From NCBI RefSeq assembly GCF_013170845.1, contig NZ_CP033367.1, positions 4,651,001 through 4,715,000 on the forward strand: a stretch of DNA of 64,000 nucleotides, read 5' to 3'. This stretch comes from Mesorhizobium loti R88b (lineage in GTDB: Bacteria; Pseudomonadota; Alphaproteobacteria; Rhizobiales; Rhizobiaceae). Every line of letters starts with the position of its first letter. Within the stretch, counting starts at the first letter, position 1. This document shows, one piece after another, positions 50,742 through 61,496 of the stretch. The notes beneath the pieces were generated by a model that was given only the letters and a program-made list of their open reading frames with translations, was not told the DNA's origin and made no database searches. The position numbers and the translations under genes are program-made.

Positions 50742-50906
50742 CTACAGCGCCCTTTGCGGGCAAGGCATTCCGATAGCATCGCCGCAGCGTGATGCTGTGG
50801 GCAGCGGTCTGATGCTCATCTCTTCCGACTGGCGCACTAGCTCGGCGAAGATCAGCGCGAAGCCGCCCAGCATGACAAAAACGATGATCAGGCGTGTTAC
50901 CGGCAA
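50742..50906 (-). CDS. Small membrane protein (54 aa), TTG start
   Basis: A minus-strand frame missed by ATG-based calling: TTG 50906 with GAGG eight bases upstream encodes [20 protein letters not shown] followed by [14 protein letters not shown] and a Cys-containing tail, stopping with TAG at 50742-50744. One transmembrane helix with a basic N-side is clear. A stop codon lies 45 bp upstream in frame. The hydrophobic helix flanked by polar residues looks coding, but I know no family and there is no ATG. Confidence 0.42.
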   Translation of the reverse strand: MPVTRLIIVFVMLGGFALIFAELVRQSEEMSIRPLPTASRCGDAIGMPCPQRAL

Positions 50907-51272
50907 TATGTCGGCCTCATCTGGCTGGTGCGTGCCCCCCGAACATCAGGATGTTCCCAGGGATCGTGCGCACAGGTCAAAAGTGCCACAGCGCCCATTT
51001 GCCGTCCCGAAGGATACGGCGGTACTGCGGGCGCCCCCACGCCATTCATGCCGGCTAACATGATCGATCCGGCTTTACGAGAGTTTAAGCTCCGTCTTAA
51101 CCATCACATTCGTTCGTGCCCTGTCATGAAAAGCGATCTGCCTGCCCGGGCGTCGCTGTCGCCGCTTTGCCGGCTCGCACAACGGCTCTCTTTGCAGACC
51201 CGCCCGCCCCATGCTACCCCGACGCTGGCGCGGCCGGACCTGCCACAGCCAATCGGTCGCGATCGGGGAGCC
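50907..51272. other. Intergenic region upstream of nadK
   Basis: This 366-bp stretch lies between the small membrane ORF and NAD kinase, which point away from each other, so it should carry their promoters. A small inverted repeat GAACATC-AG-GATGTTC sits at 50941-50956. I see no convincing gene or strong -10/-35 pair; the longer frame in phase with nadK (from 50928) has shadow-like composition. Confidence 0.4.
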
Positions 51273-52046
51273 ATGAGCACAGCCGCCAACAGCATCGCCT
51301 TCGTTTCGTCCGACACAGCAGACGCCAAGGCGGCGCTGGAAAGCCTGTCGGCACGCTACGGCCAATGTCCGGTCGCGGAGGCCGCTGTCGTGGTCGCCCT
51401 TGGCGGCGACGGTTTCCTGCTGCAGACCTTGCGCGACACGATGGGAACGGGAAAGAGGGTCTACGGCATGAACCGGGGCACCATCGGATTCCTGATGAAC
51501 GAGTATCGTTCCGGCGGCCTCACCGAACGCATCGCGGCCGCCGTCGCCGAAACGATCCGCCCGCTGGAGATGCTGGCCGTCACCTCGGAGGGTGAAACGG
51601 TTTCGGCGCTGGCCATCAACGAGGTGGCGCTTTGGCGCCAGTCCTACCAGACGGCCAAGATTCGCATCAGCATCGACGAGCAGATAAGGCTCGAAGAGCT
51701 GAACTGCGATGGCGTCATGATCGCGACGCCGGCCGGGTCGACCGCCTACAATCTTTCCGCGCATGGGCCGATCCTGCCCCTCGACGCGCCGTTGCTGGCG
51801 CTCACACCGGTCAGCCCGTTTCGCCCACGCCGCTGGCGTGGCGCATTGCTCTCCAACAAGGCGACCGTGCGCTTCGATATTCTGGAGCCGGAAAAGCGGC
51901 CCGTGAACGCCGCCGCCGACCACACGGAGGTCAAGGCAGTGACGTCGGTAACGGTGCGGGAATCGCCGGCAGCAACGGCGACCTTGCTGTTTGATCCCAA
52001 TCACTCCTGGAACGAACGCATCCTGGCCGAACAGTTCCGTTACTGA
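51273..52046 (+). CDS. nadK: NAD kinase
   Basis: The 257-residue enzyme phosphorylates NAD to NADP. The catalytic [11 protein letters not shown] motif is at residues 44-54, followed by [20 protein letters not shown]. The conserved NE pair is in [19 protein letters not shown], and the glycine-rich [20 protein letters not shown] lies near 150. The short length is normal for alphaproteobacterial NadK. ATG 51273 has CGGGGAG close in front. It stands alone, followed by a 190-bp gap before the helicase. Confidence 0.94.
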   Translation: MSTAANSIAFVSSDTADAKAALESLSARYGQCPVAEAAVVVALGGDGFLLQTLRDTMGTGKRVYGMNRGTIGFLMNEYRSGGLTERIAAAVAETIRPLEMLAVTSEGETVSALAINEVALWRQSYQTAKIRISIDEQIRLEELNCDGVMIATPAGSTAYNLSAHGPILPLDAPLLALTPVSPFRPRRWRGALLSNKATVRFDILEPEKRPVNAAADHTEVKAVTSVTVRESPAATATLLFDPNHSWNERILAEQFRY

Positions 52047-52238
52047 GCCGGCACAAAGACAGGCGGCCGGATTAAGCATCGCGATTAAGGTTACGACTTC
52101 ACAATCGTGCCAATCCCGCCCGTTTCTGTTGACAAATCGCGGGCTTGCGCCTAATCGCAATGCCAATCTTGCAGGCGCGCGGCGCTTGCCGCGACAAACG
52201 CCGTTGCGCTTCCCCGAACCAGCCAAAGACAACAACAC

Positions 52239-53828
<1,590 letters not shown>

Positions 53829-53843
53829 TCTCGGTCCGCTTTG

Positions 53844-53873
53844 GAAGGCAAGCCAGCGATCCGGCTTGCCTTC
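53844..53873. terminator. Hairpin after the helicase gene
   Basis: GAAGGCAAGCC (53844-53854) pairs exactly with GGCTTGCCTTC (53863-53873) across an 8-nt loop. It lies between convergent genes 15 bp past the helicase stop. The U tract is poor on both strands, so termination efficiency is uncertain. Confidence 0.6.
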
Positions 53874-53901
53874 GCAGTAAGCTTCAGGCTCGGCTCGGCC
53901 G

Positions 53902-54507
53902 TTACATCGGCCCGGGCATCATCTTGGTCGGTTTCTCCAGCATCGGAAACTCGGCCTTGGTGCATTTCACGTTCGGGTTCGTCGGGCTGAACATGCCGTT
54001 CGGATTGTCCCTGAACAGCCAGGCGTGAAGATCGTAGTGGACGAACTCCCTCGGAATGAGCGGATAGTGTCCCTCCATCGGACCCATGAAGGTTTGGCCA
54101 AACAGCTTCGGCGGCGCTTTGACGTCCGGCGTCAGCGGCACCAACCATTCCACGCCGACCAACTTCAGGCCTTTCTTGGTCGGCTCGTAGATCAAGACGT
54201 TGGGCTTCATCGGGTCGAGTTTCTGGCCGACGCTTGGGACGTTGACGAAATGGATGCCCATGGCGCCTTTCGGGTATTCCATAGAGCCCGCTATCTTTTC
54301 TCCGCTGTAATAGACGCAGCCGACGGTCGACAGATAGAGGTCGCGAACGGCAGCGGTGTAGTCTTCATATTTGGTGAGCGATTTTTTCAAAGCATCGATG
54401 TCGGCCTTGTTGGCGTCCTCGGCCCAAACCGTAGCGACCCCCAACCATGCGCCTACAACACCGGTCAAAACGAGGACGCCGCAGCGCCCAAGGCCTGTTC
54501 TTGTCAT
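53902..54507 (-). CDS. Periplasmic hypothetical protein
   Basis: The 201-residue protein has a signal peptide (CGVLVLTGVVGAWLGVATVW, cleavage near WAED). The mature part starts with a helical segment (ADIDALKKSLTKYEDYTAAV), then a compact domain with GAMGIHFVNVPSVGQKLDPM and EGHYPLIPREFVHYDLHAWL. Several His, Asp and Cys residues (HYDLHAWLF, CVYYSG, VKCTK) could bind metal. Homologues with the same HYDLHAWLF segment are, from memory, widespread and uncharacterised. ATG 54507 is preceded by GGGAGGAATGC. Confidence 0.75.
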   Translation of the reverse strand: MTRTGLGRCGVLVLTGVVGAWLGVATVWAEDANKADIDALKKSLTKYEDYTAAVRDLYLSTVGCVYYSGEKIAGSMEYPKGAMGIHFVNVPSVGQKLDPMKPNVLIYEPTKKGLKLVGVEWLVPLTPDVKAPPKLFGQTFMGPMEGHYPLIPREFVHYDLHAWLFRDNPNGMFSPTNPNVKCTKAEFPMLEKPTKMMPGPM

Positions 54508-54704
54508 GCATTCCTCCCAGACTTTCTGATCTGGCCGTGCAAGACCGAGGCGGAAAAATGCTTATAGCGCGGCCAGTTGTACCGCCTCATCCCCTCTGGA
54601 ACGGGACGATGCTATTCCTTTCCGTGACTGCCGGAAAGTCGTTAATTAGGACTAGCTAATTCTCTGGCGCCGTAGCCGAAGAGTGTCGATGTCCACAAAC
54701 AAGA

Positions 54705-54724
54705 ACGGCCCCTTCCGGGGCCGT
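54705..54724. terminator. Rho-independent terminator of the OmpA-like gene
   Basis: ACGGCCCC, loop TTCC and GGGGCCGT form an exact 8-bp stem, 22 bp past the stop of the gene at 54747. On the minus strand TCTTGTTTG follows; on the plus strand TTTCGTTTC follows, so it may work both ways. Confidence 0.8.
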
Positions 54725-54746
54725 TTTCGTTTCAGATCGATGCCGC

Positions 54747-55397
54747 TCAGGTAAGCGGCGAAAGCTGGATCTCGACACGACGGTTCTGCTCGCGGCCGGC
54801 GGCCGTCGCATTGGAAGCGATGGGCCGCGTCTTGCCGAAGCCGGTGACGGCGAAGCGGCGCTGATCGACGCCCTGGCCGGACAGATAGTTGGCGACCGCC
54901 AATGCGCGGCGCTGCGACAGATCGAAATTGTGCTGCTCGCCGCCGGTCGAATCGGTATGACCGAAGACGTCGACAGTCGTCTGGCGGAACTTCTTCAGCA
55001 CCAGCGCGACGGAATTCAGCACCGGATAGAAGCCGGGCTTCACCGCATCCTGATCGATATTGAAGGTGATATCCGACGGCATGTTGAGGATGATCTGGTC
55101 GCCGCTGCGGGTGACGCTGACGCCAGTGCCTTGGAGCTGCCGGCGCAGTTCAGCCTCGTTCTGGTCCATGGTTGCGCCGATGGCGCCGCCGGCCAATGCA
55201 CCGATGCCGGCGCCGATCAGCGCGTTGCGACGATCATTGCCACCGGCAAGCAGGCCAAGGCTGGCGCCCGCCAGGGCACCAAGGCCGGCACCCGCGGCCG
55301 TGTTCGAAATCTTCTGATCGCCCGTATACGGATCAGTGGTGGTGCAAGCGCTCACGAGCAGAGCCGTCGCCACGACGACGAGCACGGTCTTCTTCAT
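54747..55397 (-). CDS. OmpA-family outer membrane lipoprotein (YiaD/YfiB type)
   Basis: The 216-residue lipoprotein has a lipobox (VATALLVSACTTTD, Cys18). Next is a Gly/Ala-rich glycine-zipper segment in two copies (AGAGLGALAGASLGLLAGG and ALIGAGIGALAGGAIGA), which may sit in the membrane. The C-terminal OmpA peptidoglycan-binding domain (residues 110-216) has the usual DVFGHTDSTGGEQHNFDLSQ and RRALAVANYL with NRRVEIQLSP. It therefore links outer membrane to cell wall. ATG 55397 is preceded by AGAGGGACCATCT. Confidence 0.93.
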   Translation of the reverse strand: MKKTVLVVVATALLVSACTTTDPYTGDQKISNTAAGAGLGALAGASLGLLAGGNDRRNALIGAGIGALAGGAIGATMDQNEAELRRQLQGTGVSVTRSGDQIILNMPSDITFNIDQDAVKPGFYPVLNSVALVLKKFRQTTVDVFGHTDSTGGEQHNFDLSQRRALAVANYLSGQGVDQRRFAVTGFGKTRPIASNATAAGREQNRRVEIQLSPLT

Positions 55398-55546
55398 AGA
55401 TGGTCCCTCTCCAAGTCGCGCCTTTTCGGCGCCAAATCAGCCCTTCCCGCGACTTGTACCATGAATTGCGGCAAAAAGCGGAACGGGAAAGGCGCCTGCA
55501 ACGGCTTTTCCCGGGGTTGGTTGCGTGACGAACGGCCTTGGCCCGG

Positions 55547-55915
55547 CTACCAAAGATTCTTGCCGTCAATGACCACCACTTCCACCTTGTCGAGATCGAA
55601 ATCATCGAACAGCCGCGAATTGACGCTGATCTTGGGATTGTCGAAATCCGGCTCGCCGGTCGACCAGTCCGGCGTCTCGGTGAAGGTGCCGCAGCCGCAG
55701 ATCGCGCAAAAACCATGCTTTACGGTTTTCGAGCCCCATTGATAGAAGGACACGTTTTTCAGTGGCGTGATCAACTTGAACTGCGACGGGATGTAATAGG
55801 CCCAGAGCGAGCCGCGCTTCGAGCAGAACGAACAGGTGCATTGCGTCACTGTCCGCGGCGCCTCAGAAACCTCGAATGCCGTCGCCTTGCAGTGGCAGCT
55901 TCCCTTGATGGTCAT
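55547..55915 (-). CDS. GFA-family (glutathione-dependent formaldehyde-activating-like) zinc protein
   Basis: The 122-residue protein has the GFA/CENP-V zinc-binding pattern: GSCHCKATAF (near residue 5), QCTCSFCSKRGSLWAYY with CxCxxC (near 25) and FCAICGCGTFTE (near 68). Zinc is bound by these Cys residues; the enzymatic role is usually unproven. ATG 55915 is chosen because GAGAGG lies eight bases upstream, although GTG 55924 and ATG 55921 precede it in frame. A second member of the family is at 57078-57503. Confidence 0.85.
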   Translation of the reverse strand: MTIKGSCHCKATAFEVSEAPRTVTQCTCSFCSKRGSLWAYYIPSQFKLITPLKNVSFYQWGSKTVKHGFCAICGCGTFTETPDWSTGEPDFDNPKISVNSRLFDDFDLDKVEVVVIDGKNLW

Positions 55916-56021
55916 CAACATCACCTCTCATTGCCCGCCACCCAGGCGGCAAGGCACCATAAAGAGGTGATCCTGACAACTGTCCGTCAGCAGGCTTTGT
56001 CCCTCAAACAGCGATTCCGGG

Positions 56022-56372
56022 TCAGACGGTCCAGGTCCAGTCGATCGGGTAGTTGAAAATCGGGGTAAATGTCACCCCGACCGCCTCCATATCCCTGCGG
56101 CCGTCGACGACCATCTCCTTCAGTCGATCCAACTGTGCCGCATGCTCGTCGGTATCCCAGACACTGACTTGCACGATCGAGCCCTTCGGCGAGACGCCTG
56201 CATAAAAATGAAGGAGCCCCGGCAGCCGTCTGATGGCCGGGATTATGTACTGCGAGGTCTTCTTGCTCGCCGCGTCGACCTCGGCGAACCGGCTCGGATC
56301 GTAGCTGGCGCGCGAGACGCGCACGACAGCGGTTGCCGGTAATGACTCGGCCATGGTGATTCTTTCAGTCAT
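56022..56372 (-). CDS. Small dimeric alpha-beta barrel-like protein (monooxygenase-like fold)
   Basis: The 116-residue protein contains ATAVVRVSRASYDPSRFAEV and LPGLLHFYAGVSPKGSIVQV then VSVWDTDEHAAQLDRLKEMV, the strand-helix-strand order of antibiotic-biosynthesis-monooxygenase-type ferredoxin-like domains. It ends in Trp-rich NYPIDWTWTV. No cofactor site is recognisable and no signal peptide is seen. ATG 56372 is preceded by AGGATCCCT; ATG 56354 is possible. It may be involved in a small oxidation or binding role; the assignment is by fold pattern only. Confidence 0.6.
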   Translation of the reverse strand: MTERITMAESLPATAVVRVSRASYDPSRFAEVDAASKKTSQYIIPAIRRLPGLLHFYAGVSPKGSIVQVSVWDTDEHAAQLDRLKEMVVDGRRDMEAVGVTFTPIFNYPIDWTWTV

Positions 56373-56498
56373 AGGGATCCTGTCTCCTGGCAATTCCGTT
56401 ACGATCTACCATCCGTTTACGACAACCGAAACGCCAAGACTGTCGTCGCTGCGTTCGGCATCGCAGCCACTGTCTCCTCCTGATTATGAGTCCGGACC

Positions 56499-56876
56499 TT
56501 AATAGGACTGTGGCGGCACGAACAGGCAGATGGTCTTGCCGGCATCGAGCCCGGCCTCGTGCGCGCACCAATGGAACTCGCCGTCGGGCGAATCCTTGAT
56601 CCGTCTGTCGCTGTAGGCCAGCACCTCGCCGGTGTCCTTGATGACATAGCCTTCGGGGCGTTCGCTGATCGAGGTCTGCGATACCTCGTGGCAATCATAA
56701 TTGGCGCAGCAGGCGAATGGATAACTCCAGCCTTGCGGCTTGGCCGCGGTTGGCTTGGCGTCATGCGCCAGGGCCGGCGCCGACACGACCGCGATTACAC
56801 AGGCAGCACATAGCGGCAGGAGAAGCTGGCCAACCGTCTGAACGGCGATGGCCGATCTGGAACTGGCAGCAAACAT
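56499..56876 (-). CDS. Secreted Cys-rich hypothetical protein
   Basis: The 125-residue protein has a signal peptide (VGQLLLPLCAACVIAVVSAP, cleavage near ALAHD). The mature part has the pattern GWSYPFACCANYDCHEVSQT, a Ser/Arg turn and FHWCAHEAGLDAGKTICLFV, giving five Cys and several His residues. I recall such small exported proteins in many rhizobia, without a known function; the Cys/His pattern suggests disulfides or metal. ATG 56876 is preceded by AAAGGAACGTTCCC. Confidence 0.75.
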   Translation of the reverse strand: MFAASSRSAIAVQTVGQLLLPLCAACVIAVVSAPALAHDAKPTAAKPQGWSYPFACCANYDCHEVSQTSISERPEGYVIKDTGEVLAYSDRRIKDSPDGEFHWCAHEAGLDAGKTICLFVPPQSY

Positions 56877-57077
56877 GGGAACGTTCCTTTCAAACGAGGT
56901 TCAAGCGTTTTTGCTTGCCCGTTCCCGGAACGTGTCTTCCCAGTGGCCGGATCGTCAGCAGATATGCCGCGACCGGCCATAAATGCTTTTGTCTCCTCCT
57001 CCTTCGATGGTGAGCCGATTTATGAGTCGGCGCAAGGGATGGCAGTCACCACCAAGCCTGCCGGTCGATGGATCGGG

Positions 57078-57503
57078 CTAGGTAGCGTGTCCTTCAAATT
57101 GGGGGAGATCGTCGGTGATTATGAACCACGGCGCCTTGGAGCCGACAAAGATGTGCATTGTCGGTCGGATTGCCGGAGCATCGACGAGCGTTCCCATGGC
57201 GACGTGGGCGAACGCACCCTCTTGCACGACCGAATAGAGTAACGATCCGCACAGCTTGCAGTGGGTATCGTGATTGGCGCGCTCGTCGCCAAAGATCATG
57301 AGATCGCTGGCGCCGTTGGTGAGGTTGAGCTTGGCGCGTTCGATGCCGGCGAATGGCTTGAAGGCCGAACCGGTCGAACGCCGGCAATTCGAACAATGGC
57401 AATTGGCGGCGTAAACGAACTCGTCAGCCACCGCGTATTGAACCGCGCCACACAGGCATTTGCCGGCAAGCTTGCGGCCGGTGGCTGTTTGCCGGTTCGT
57501 CAT
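57078..57503 (-). CDS. GFA-family zinc protein
   Basis: The 141-residue protein has GKCLCGAVQYAV (near residue 15), NCHCSNCRRSTGSAFKPF (near 34) and HCKLCGSLLYSV (near 80), the CxC, CxxC and CxxC zinc sites of GFA/CENP-V proteins. The end (GSKAPWFIITDDLPQFEGH) is the typical GFA tail with conserved Ser-Lys-Ala-Pro-Trp. ATG 57503 is preceded by AGGATCAGCGG; the extension to 57557 is rejected. It is a different subgroup from the GFA protein at 55547. Confidence 0.87.
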   Translation of the reverse strand: MTNRQTATGRKLAGKCLCGAVQYAVADEFVYAANCHCSNCRRSTGSAFKPFAGIERAKLNLTNGASDLMIFGDERANHDTHCKLCGSLLYSVVQEGAFAHVAMGTLVDAPAIRPTMHIFVGSKAPWFIITDDLPQFEGHAT

Positions 57504-57578
57504 CCGCTGATCCTCTCCGCGAGGCTTGACGGTGCATCGGGATTCAGCCCAAGCCAACCCGCCTGGGCATGACAGTCC

Positions 57579-58710
57579 TTAGTCCAGATCGGCCACGGCT
57601 TCGCCAGCGCCACCCTCGATTCGCTGCGACAGCGAGGCTTCCATGAAATCGTCGAGGTCGCCGTCGAGCACGCTCGACGGGCTGGTGCTTTCAACGCCGG
57701 TGCGCAGATCCTTCACCAACTGGTAGGGCTGCAGCACGTAGGAGCGGATCTGGTGGCCCCAGCCAATGTCGCTCTTCGACGCTTCGGTGGCGTTGGCGAC
57801 GGCCTCGCGCTTTTTCAACTCTTCCTCGTAGAGGCGCGAGCGCAGCATCTCCCAGGCCTTCGCCTTGTTTTTGTGCTGCGAGCGTTCAGCTTGGCAGGCG
57901 ACCGCAATGCCGGTCGCGATATGGGTGATGCGTACAGCCGAATCGGTGGTGTTGACGTGCTGGCCGCCCGAACCGGACGAGCGATAGGTGTCGATGCGAA
58001 CATCGGATTCAGAGACGTCGATCTCGATCCTGTCATCGACGACAGGATAGACCCAGATGCTGGAGAAGGACGTATGGCGGCGCGCATTGCTGTCATAAGG
58101 CGAAATGCGCACCAGGCGGTGGACGCCCGATTCCGTCTTCAGCCAGCCGTAGGCATTGTGGCCCTTGATCAGCAGCGTGGCGGACTTGATGCCGGCTTCT
58201 TCGCCATCGTGTACTTCCAGCACCTCGACCTTGAAGCGGCGGCGTTCGGCCCAGCGCGTATACATGCGCAACAGCATCGAGGCCCAGTCCTGGCTTTCGG
58301 TGCCGCCGGCGCCGGCATGAACTTCGAGATAGGTGTCGTTGGCGTCGGCTTCACCCGACAGCAGCGTTTCGACCTGGCGGGCCTTGGCCTCGCCCTGCAT
58401 CGAGCGGATCGCCGCTTCGGCCTCTGCCACGATACCTTCGTCGCCCTCTTCCTCGCCAAGCTCTATCAGGCCGATATTGTCTTCGAGCGCCTGGGTGAAA
58501 CCCTTGACCGCCGCGATGCCTTCCTCGAGGCCCTGGCGTTCGCGCATCAGCTTCTGGGCTTCCAGCGGTTCGTTCCAGAGGCTGGCGTCCTCGGCGCGGA
58601 CATTCAGGTATTCAAGCCGCTTTATGGCCTGATCCCAGTCAAAGATGCCTCCTCAGCAGGGTTATCGCCTGCCTGATCTCGTCGACAATATTCTGCGTTT
58701 CCGCGCGCAT
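57579..58710 (-). CDS. prfB: Peptide chain release factor 2 (programmed +1 frameshift)
   Basis: RF2 recognises UGA and UAA and triggers peptide release. Translation starts at ATG 58710 ([20 protein letters not shown]), reaches an in-frame UGA at 58639-58641 after 23 codons, and shifts +1 to continue [20 protein letters not shown], for about 376 residues. In the main part the catalytic GGQ is visible ([17 protein letters not shown], near residue 250), and the SPF codon-recognition region appears as [13 protein letters not shown]. It is downstream of the PBP1A gene by 128 bp, as in other rhizobia. Most gene callers start it at 58547 and lose the first 54 residues. Confidence 0.95.
58636..58654 (-). 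promoter_or_regulatory. prfB programmed frameshift site
   Basis: On the minus strand AGGAGG, CAT, CTT, TGA and C stand in order: an internal Shine-Dalgarno-like AGGAGG three bases before CUU UGA C. The CUU codon slips onto UUU when RF2 is scarce, giving autoregulation. This is the classic bacterial prfB signal. Confidence 0.93.
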
Positions 58711-58837
58711 GGCCTGGTATTTTGTCCTGTTGCTGAAGTGACACTTCGGTCGGCGCGATACATAGGGACGGCGCCGCCATGTGTAAAGCGAAATGGGCCG
58801 GCCCCGAGGCCAGCCCAGCGGTCGACATCTGGACCGG

Positions 58838-61282
58838 TCAGTAGAGGCCGCCGCCGCCATCCTGAATGGCCTGGTTGGCCTGCGGCGACAGCGGACCGCC
58901 CGATGCGTTGGAGCCGTCGGCGCCCATGCCGATCACCCAATAGCTGTCGGCGGGACCGGTGCCGGGCTTGAAGGCCTCGATGATGGTGCCCGCATCACCC
59001 GACGTGGCACGCATGCCGGTCTTGCGGTTGATGGCGATCAGGTTCATGCCGTCGGGAACCTTGAAGTCGACATTGGGCGTACCGTCCAGCGCTACGCGCA
59101 TGAAATCCTTGAAGATCGGGGCGGCGAGACCGCCGCCGGTGGCGCCATGGCCAAGGCCGCGCGGCGTGTCGTAGCCCATATAGAGGCCGACCACGAGGTT
59201 CGGCGTGTAGCCGATGAACCAGGCGTCCTTCTCGTCGTTGGTGGTGCCGGTCTTGCCGGCGATGTGACGGCCCAGTTCACCGATGGTGGCGCCGGTGCCG
59301 CGCTGCACCACGCCTTCCATCATCGATGTGATCTGGTAGGCGGTCATCGGATCGAGCACCTGCTCGGAATTGTCGACCAGTTCCGGCTCCGGCTGATTCT
59401 TCCATTCCGGCGCGTTGCAGCCTTCGCAGCCACGCTCATCCTGCTTGAACACGGTCTTGCCGTAGCGGTCCTGGATGCGGTCGATCAGCGATGGTTTGAT
59501 CGACTTGCCGCCATTGGCCATGATCGAATAGGCCGAAACCATGCGCATGACGGTCGTCTCGCCGGAGCCCAGCGCCATTGGCAGATACGGCGCCAGATGA
59601 TCGTAGACACCGAAGCGCTCGGCATATTCGACGACCAGCTTCATGCCCATATCGTTGGCAAGCCGCACCGTCATCAGGTTGCGCGACTTTTCGATACCGG
59701 AGCGCAGCGTTGCCGGTCCGGCGACCGTGCCGTCATAGTTCTTCGGCGTCCAGGTCGTGTTGCCGCTCTGGATGGTGATCGGCCCGTCCATGATCACCGA
59801 GGCCGGCGTATAGCCATTGTCCAGTGCGGCGGAATAGACGATCGGCTTGAACGAGGAACCCGGCTGGCGCATCGCCTGGGTGGCGCGGTTGAATTCCGAC
59901 TGCGAATAGGAGAAGCCGCCGACCATGGCGAGCACACGGCCTGTATGCGGATCCATGGCGATCAGGCCGCCTTCCACTTCGGGAACCTGGCGCAGGCTGT
60001 AGGCATTCTCGGAGCCTTCGTTCTTCTGAACGAAAATGACGTCGCCAGGCTTGAGCACTTCGGCCGGCGACTTGGCCTTGACGGTCTTGCCGTCGACCAG
60101 ATGGCGCATGGCGAAACCCATGTCGTCCTTGCTGACGGTGCCTTCGACACGTTCCTTGACGATCTCGCCCGACGCCTGGCGCGCGGGCTGCAAGCCGATC
60201 GAAAGGCCGGTCGCCGAACTGTCGAGCACGACGGCCAGCGACCATTCGGGAACGTCTTCCAGTCCCTTGACGGCGCCCAGCGGGACGCCCCAGTCGCTCG
60301 ACACGTCAATCGACGTTACCGGCCCGCGATAGCCGCGCAGCGTGTCGTATTTCATCAAGCCGTTCTGCATCGCCTTGCGGGCGATGAGCTGAACCTTGGG
60401 ATCAAGGGTGGTGCGAATGGAAAGACCGCCCTCATAGAGCGCATTCTCACCATAGCGGGCGATGATCTGGCGACGAACCTCTTCGGTGAAATACTCGCCC
60501 GCGAACAAATACGAGCCGGTGCGGCGTGGGGCGACACCAAGCGGCTCGGCCTTCGCCTTGGCACCCTCTTCCGGGGTCACGTAACCGTTCTCGACCATCT
60601 GGCCGATGACCCAGTTTCGCCGCTCGATCGCGCGATCGGCATGCTTGAACGGATTGTAGTTGGCCGGACCTTTCGGCAGCGATGCCAGATACGCGGCCTC
60701 GGCCACGGTCAGTTCGTTCACCGACTTGTCGAAATAGGTCAGTGCGGCGCCGGCGACGCCATAGGCATTGAAGCCGAAAAAGATTTCATTGAGGTAGAGC
60801 TCAAGGATACGATCCTTGGAATAGGCCTGTTCGATGCGGAACGAAAGAATGGCTTCCTTGACCTTGCGTTCCAGCGAGCGCTCGTTGGTGAGAAGGAAGT
60901 TCTTGGCAACCTGTTGGGTGATCGTCGAACCACCCTGCATCGGGCCACCCGAAACATAGGTCAGCACCGCGCGGCCCAAACCCGTTATATCAACACCGGG
61001 ATGGCTGTAGAAATTCTTGTCCTCGGCGGACAGGAAGGCCGCCTTGACGCGATCCGGTATCGCCTGGATCGGCAGATACAGGCGCCGTTCGCGCGCATAC
61101 TCCGCCATCAGCGAACCATCCGAGGCATGGATGCGGGTGGTCACCGGCGGCTCGTACTTGGCCAGCACCTCGTAGTCAGGCAGATCCTTTGCTACATGGC
61201 CGATGTAAAGCGCAACGCCCGCCGCGACCAGCAGGGCCAGCGTCGTGCCTACGCCGAAGAAATAGCCAATAAGACGAATCAT
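58838..61282 (-). CDS. mrcA: Penicillin-binding protein 1A, bifunctional class A
   Basis: The 814-residue inner-membrane enzyme polymerises and crosslinks peptidoglycan. An N-terminal transmembrane helix (LIGYFFGVGTTLALLVAAGV) is followed by the GT51 glycosyltransferase domain with EDKNFYSHPGVDITG (Glu87 catalytic) and GGSTITQQVAKNFLL. The transpeptidase domain has the Ser-x-x-Lys in PGSSFKPIVY, SRN in GIEKSRNLMTVRLA and KTGT in IAGKTGTTNDEKDAWF. Length and order match family members. It is encoded between the amidase and prfB. Confidence 0.95.
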   Translation of the reverse strand: MIRLIGYFFGVGTTLALLVAAGVALYIGHVAKDLPDYEVLAKYEPPVTTRIHASDGSLMAEYARERRLYLPIQAIPDRVKAAFLSAEDKNFYSHPGVDITGLGRAVLTYVSGGPMQGGSTITQQVAKNFLLTNERSLERKVKEAILSFRIEQAYSKDRILELYLNEIFFGFNAYGVAGAALTYFDKSVNELTVAEAAYLASLPKGPANYNPFKHADRAIERRNWVIGQMVENGYVTPEEGAKAKAEPLGVAPRRTGSYLFAGEYFTEEVRRQIIARYGENALYEGGLSIRTTLDPKVQLIARKAMQNGLMKYDTLRGYRGPVTSIDVSSDWGVPLGAVKGLEDVPEWSLAVVLDSSATGLSIGLQPARQASGEIVKERVEGTVSKDDMGFAMRHLVDGKTVKAKSPAEVLKPGDVIFVQKNEGSENAYSLRQVPEVEGGLIAMDPHTGRVLAMVGGFSYSQSEFNRATQAMRQPGSSFKPIVYSAALDNGYTPASVIMDGPITIQSGNTTWTPKNYDGTVAGPATLRSGIEKSRNLMTVRLANDMGMKLVVEYAERFGVYDHLAPYLPMALGSGETTVMRMVSAYSIMANGGKSIKPSLIDRIQDRYGKTVFKQDERGCEGCNAPEWKNQPEPELVDNSEQVLDPMTAYQITSMMEGVVQRGTGATIGELGRHIAGKTGTTNDEKDAWFIGYTPNLVVGLYMGYDTPRGLGHGATGGGLAAPIFKDFMRVALDGTPNVDFKVPDGMNLIAINRKTGMRATSGDAGTIIEAFKPGTGPADSYWVIGMGADGSNASGGPLSPQANQAIQDGGGGLY

Positions 61283-61496
61283 ACCCGCTCCAGTCCTTGG
61301 TTCGGGAATTTCCTAAACGAAGCCGCCTTCCACGCAAGCTTTCGAGCCGGTCCCAATCCGTAATCGAAAACCCATGTCGCCACCATGTGGACAAAATACG
61401 GCAAGGCCTGATTTCGTGACCATGCGCCAGAAATAAAGGCACCGGGTGTTGTCAACGCGCAACGCCGCCCCTGGTTGCAGGCGTCGCCAGCCCATG

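Noticed and set aside
50525..50779. 84-residue minus-strand ORF upstream of the epimerase
   Set aside because: Composition is shadow-like and it overlaps the better small membrane ORF at 50742-50906.
58793..61363. 856-codon open frame antisense to the PBP1A gene
   Set aside because: Shadow of a high-GC gene with a certain sense product.
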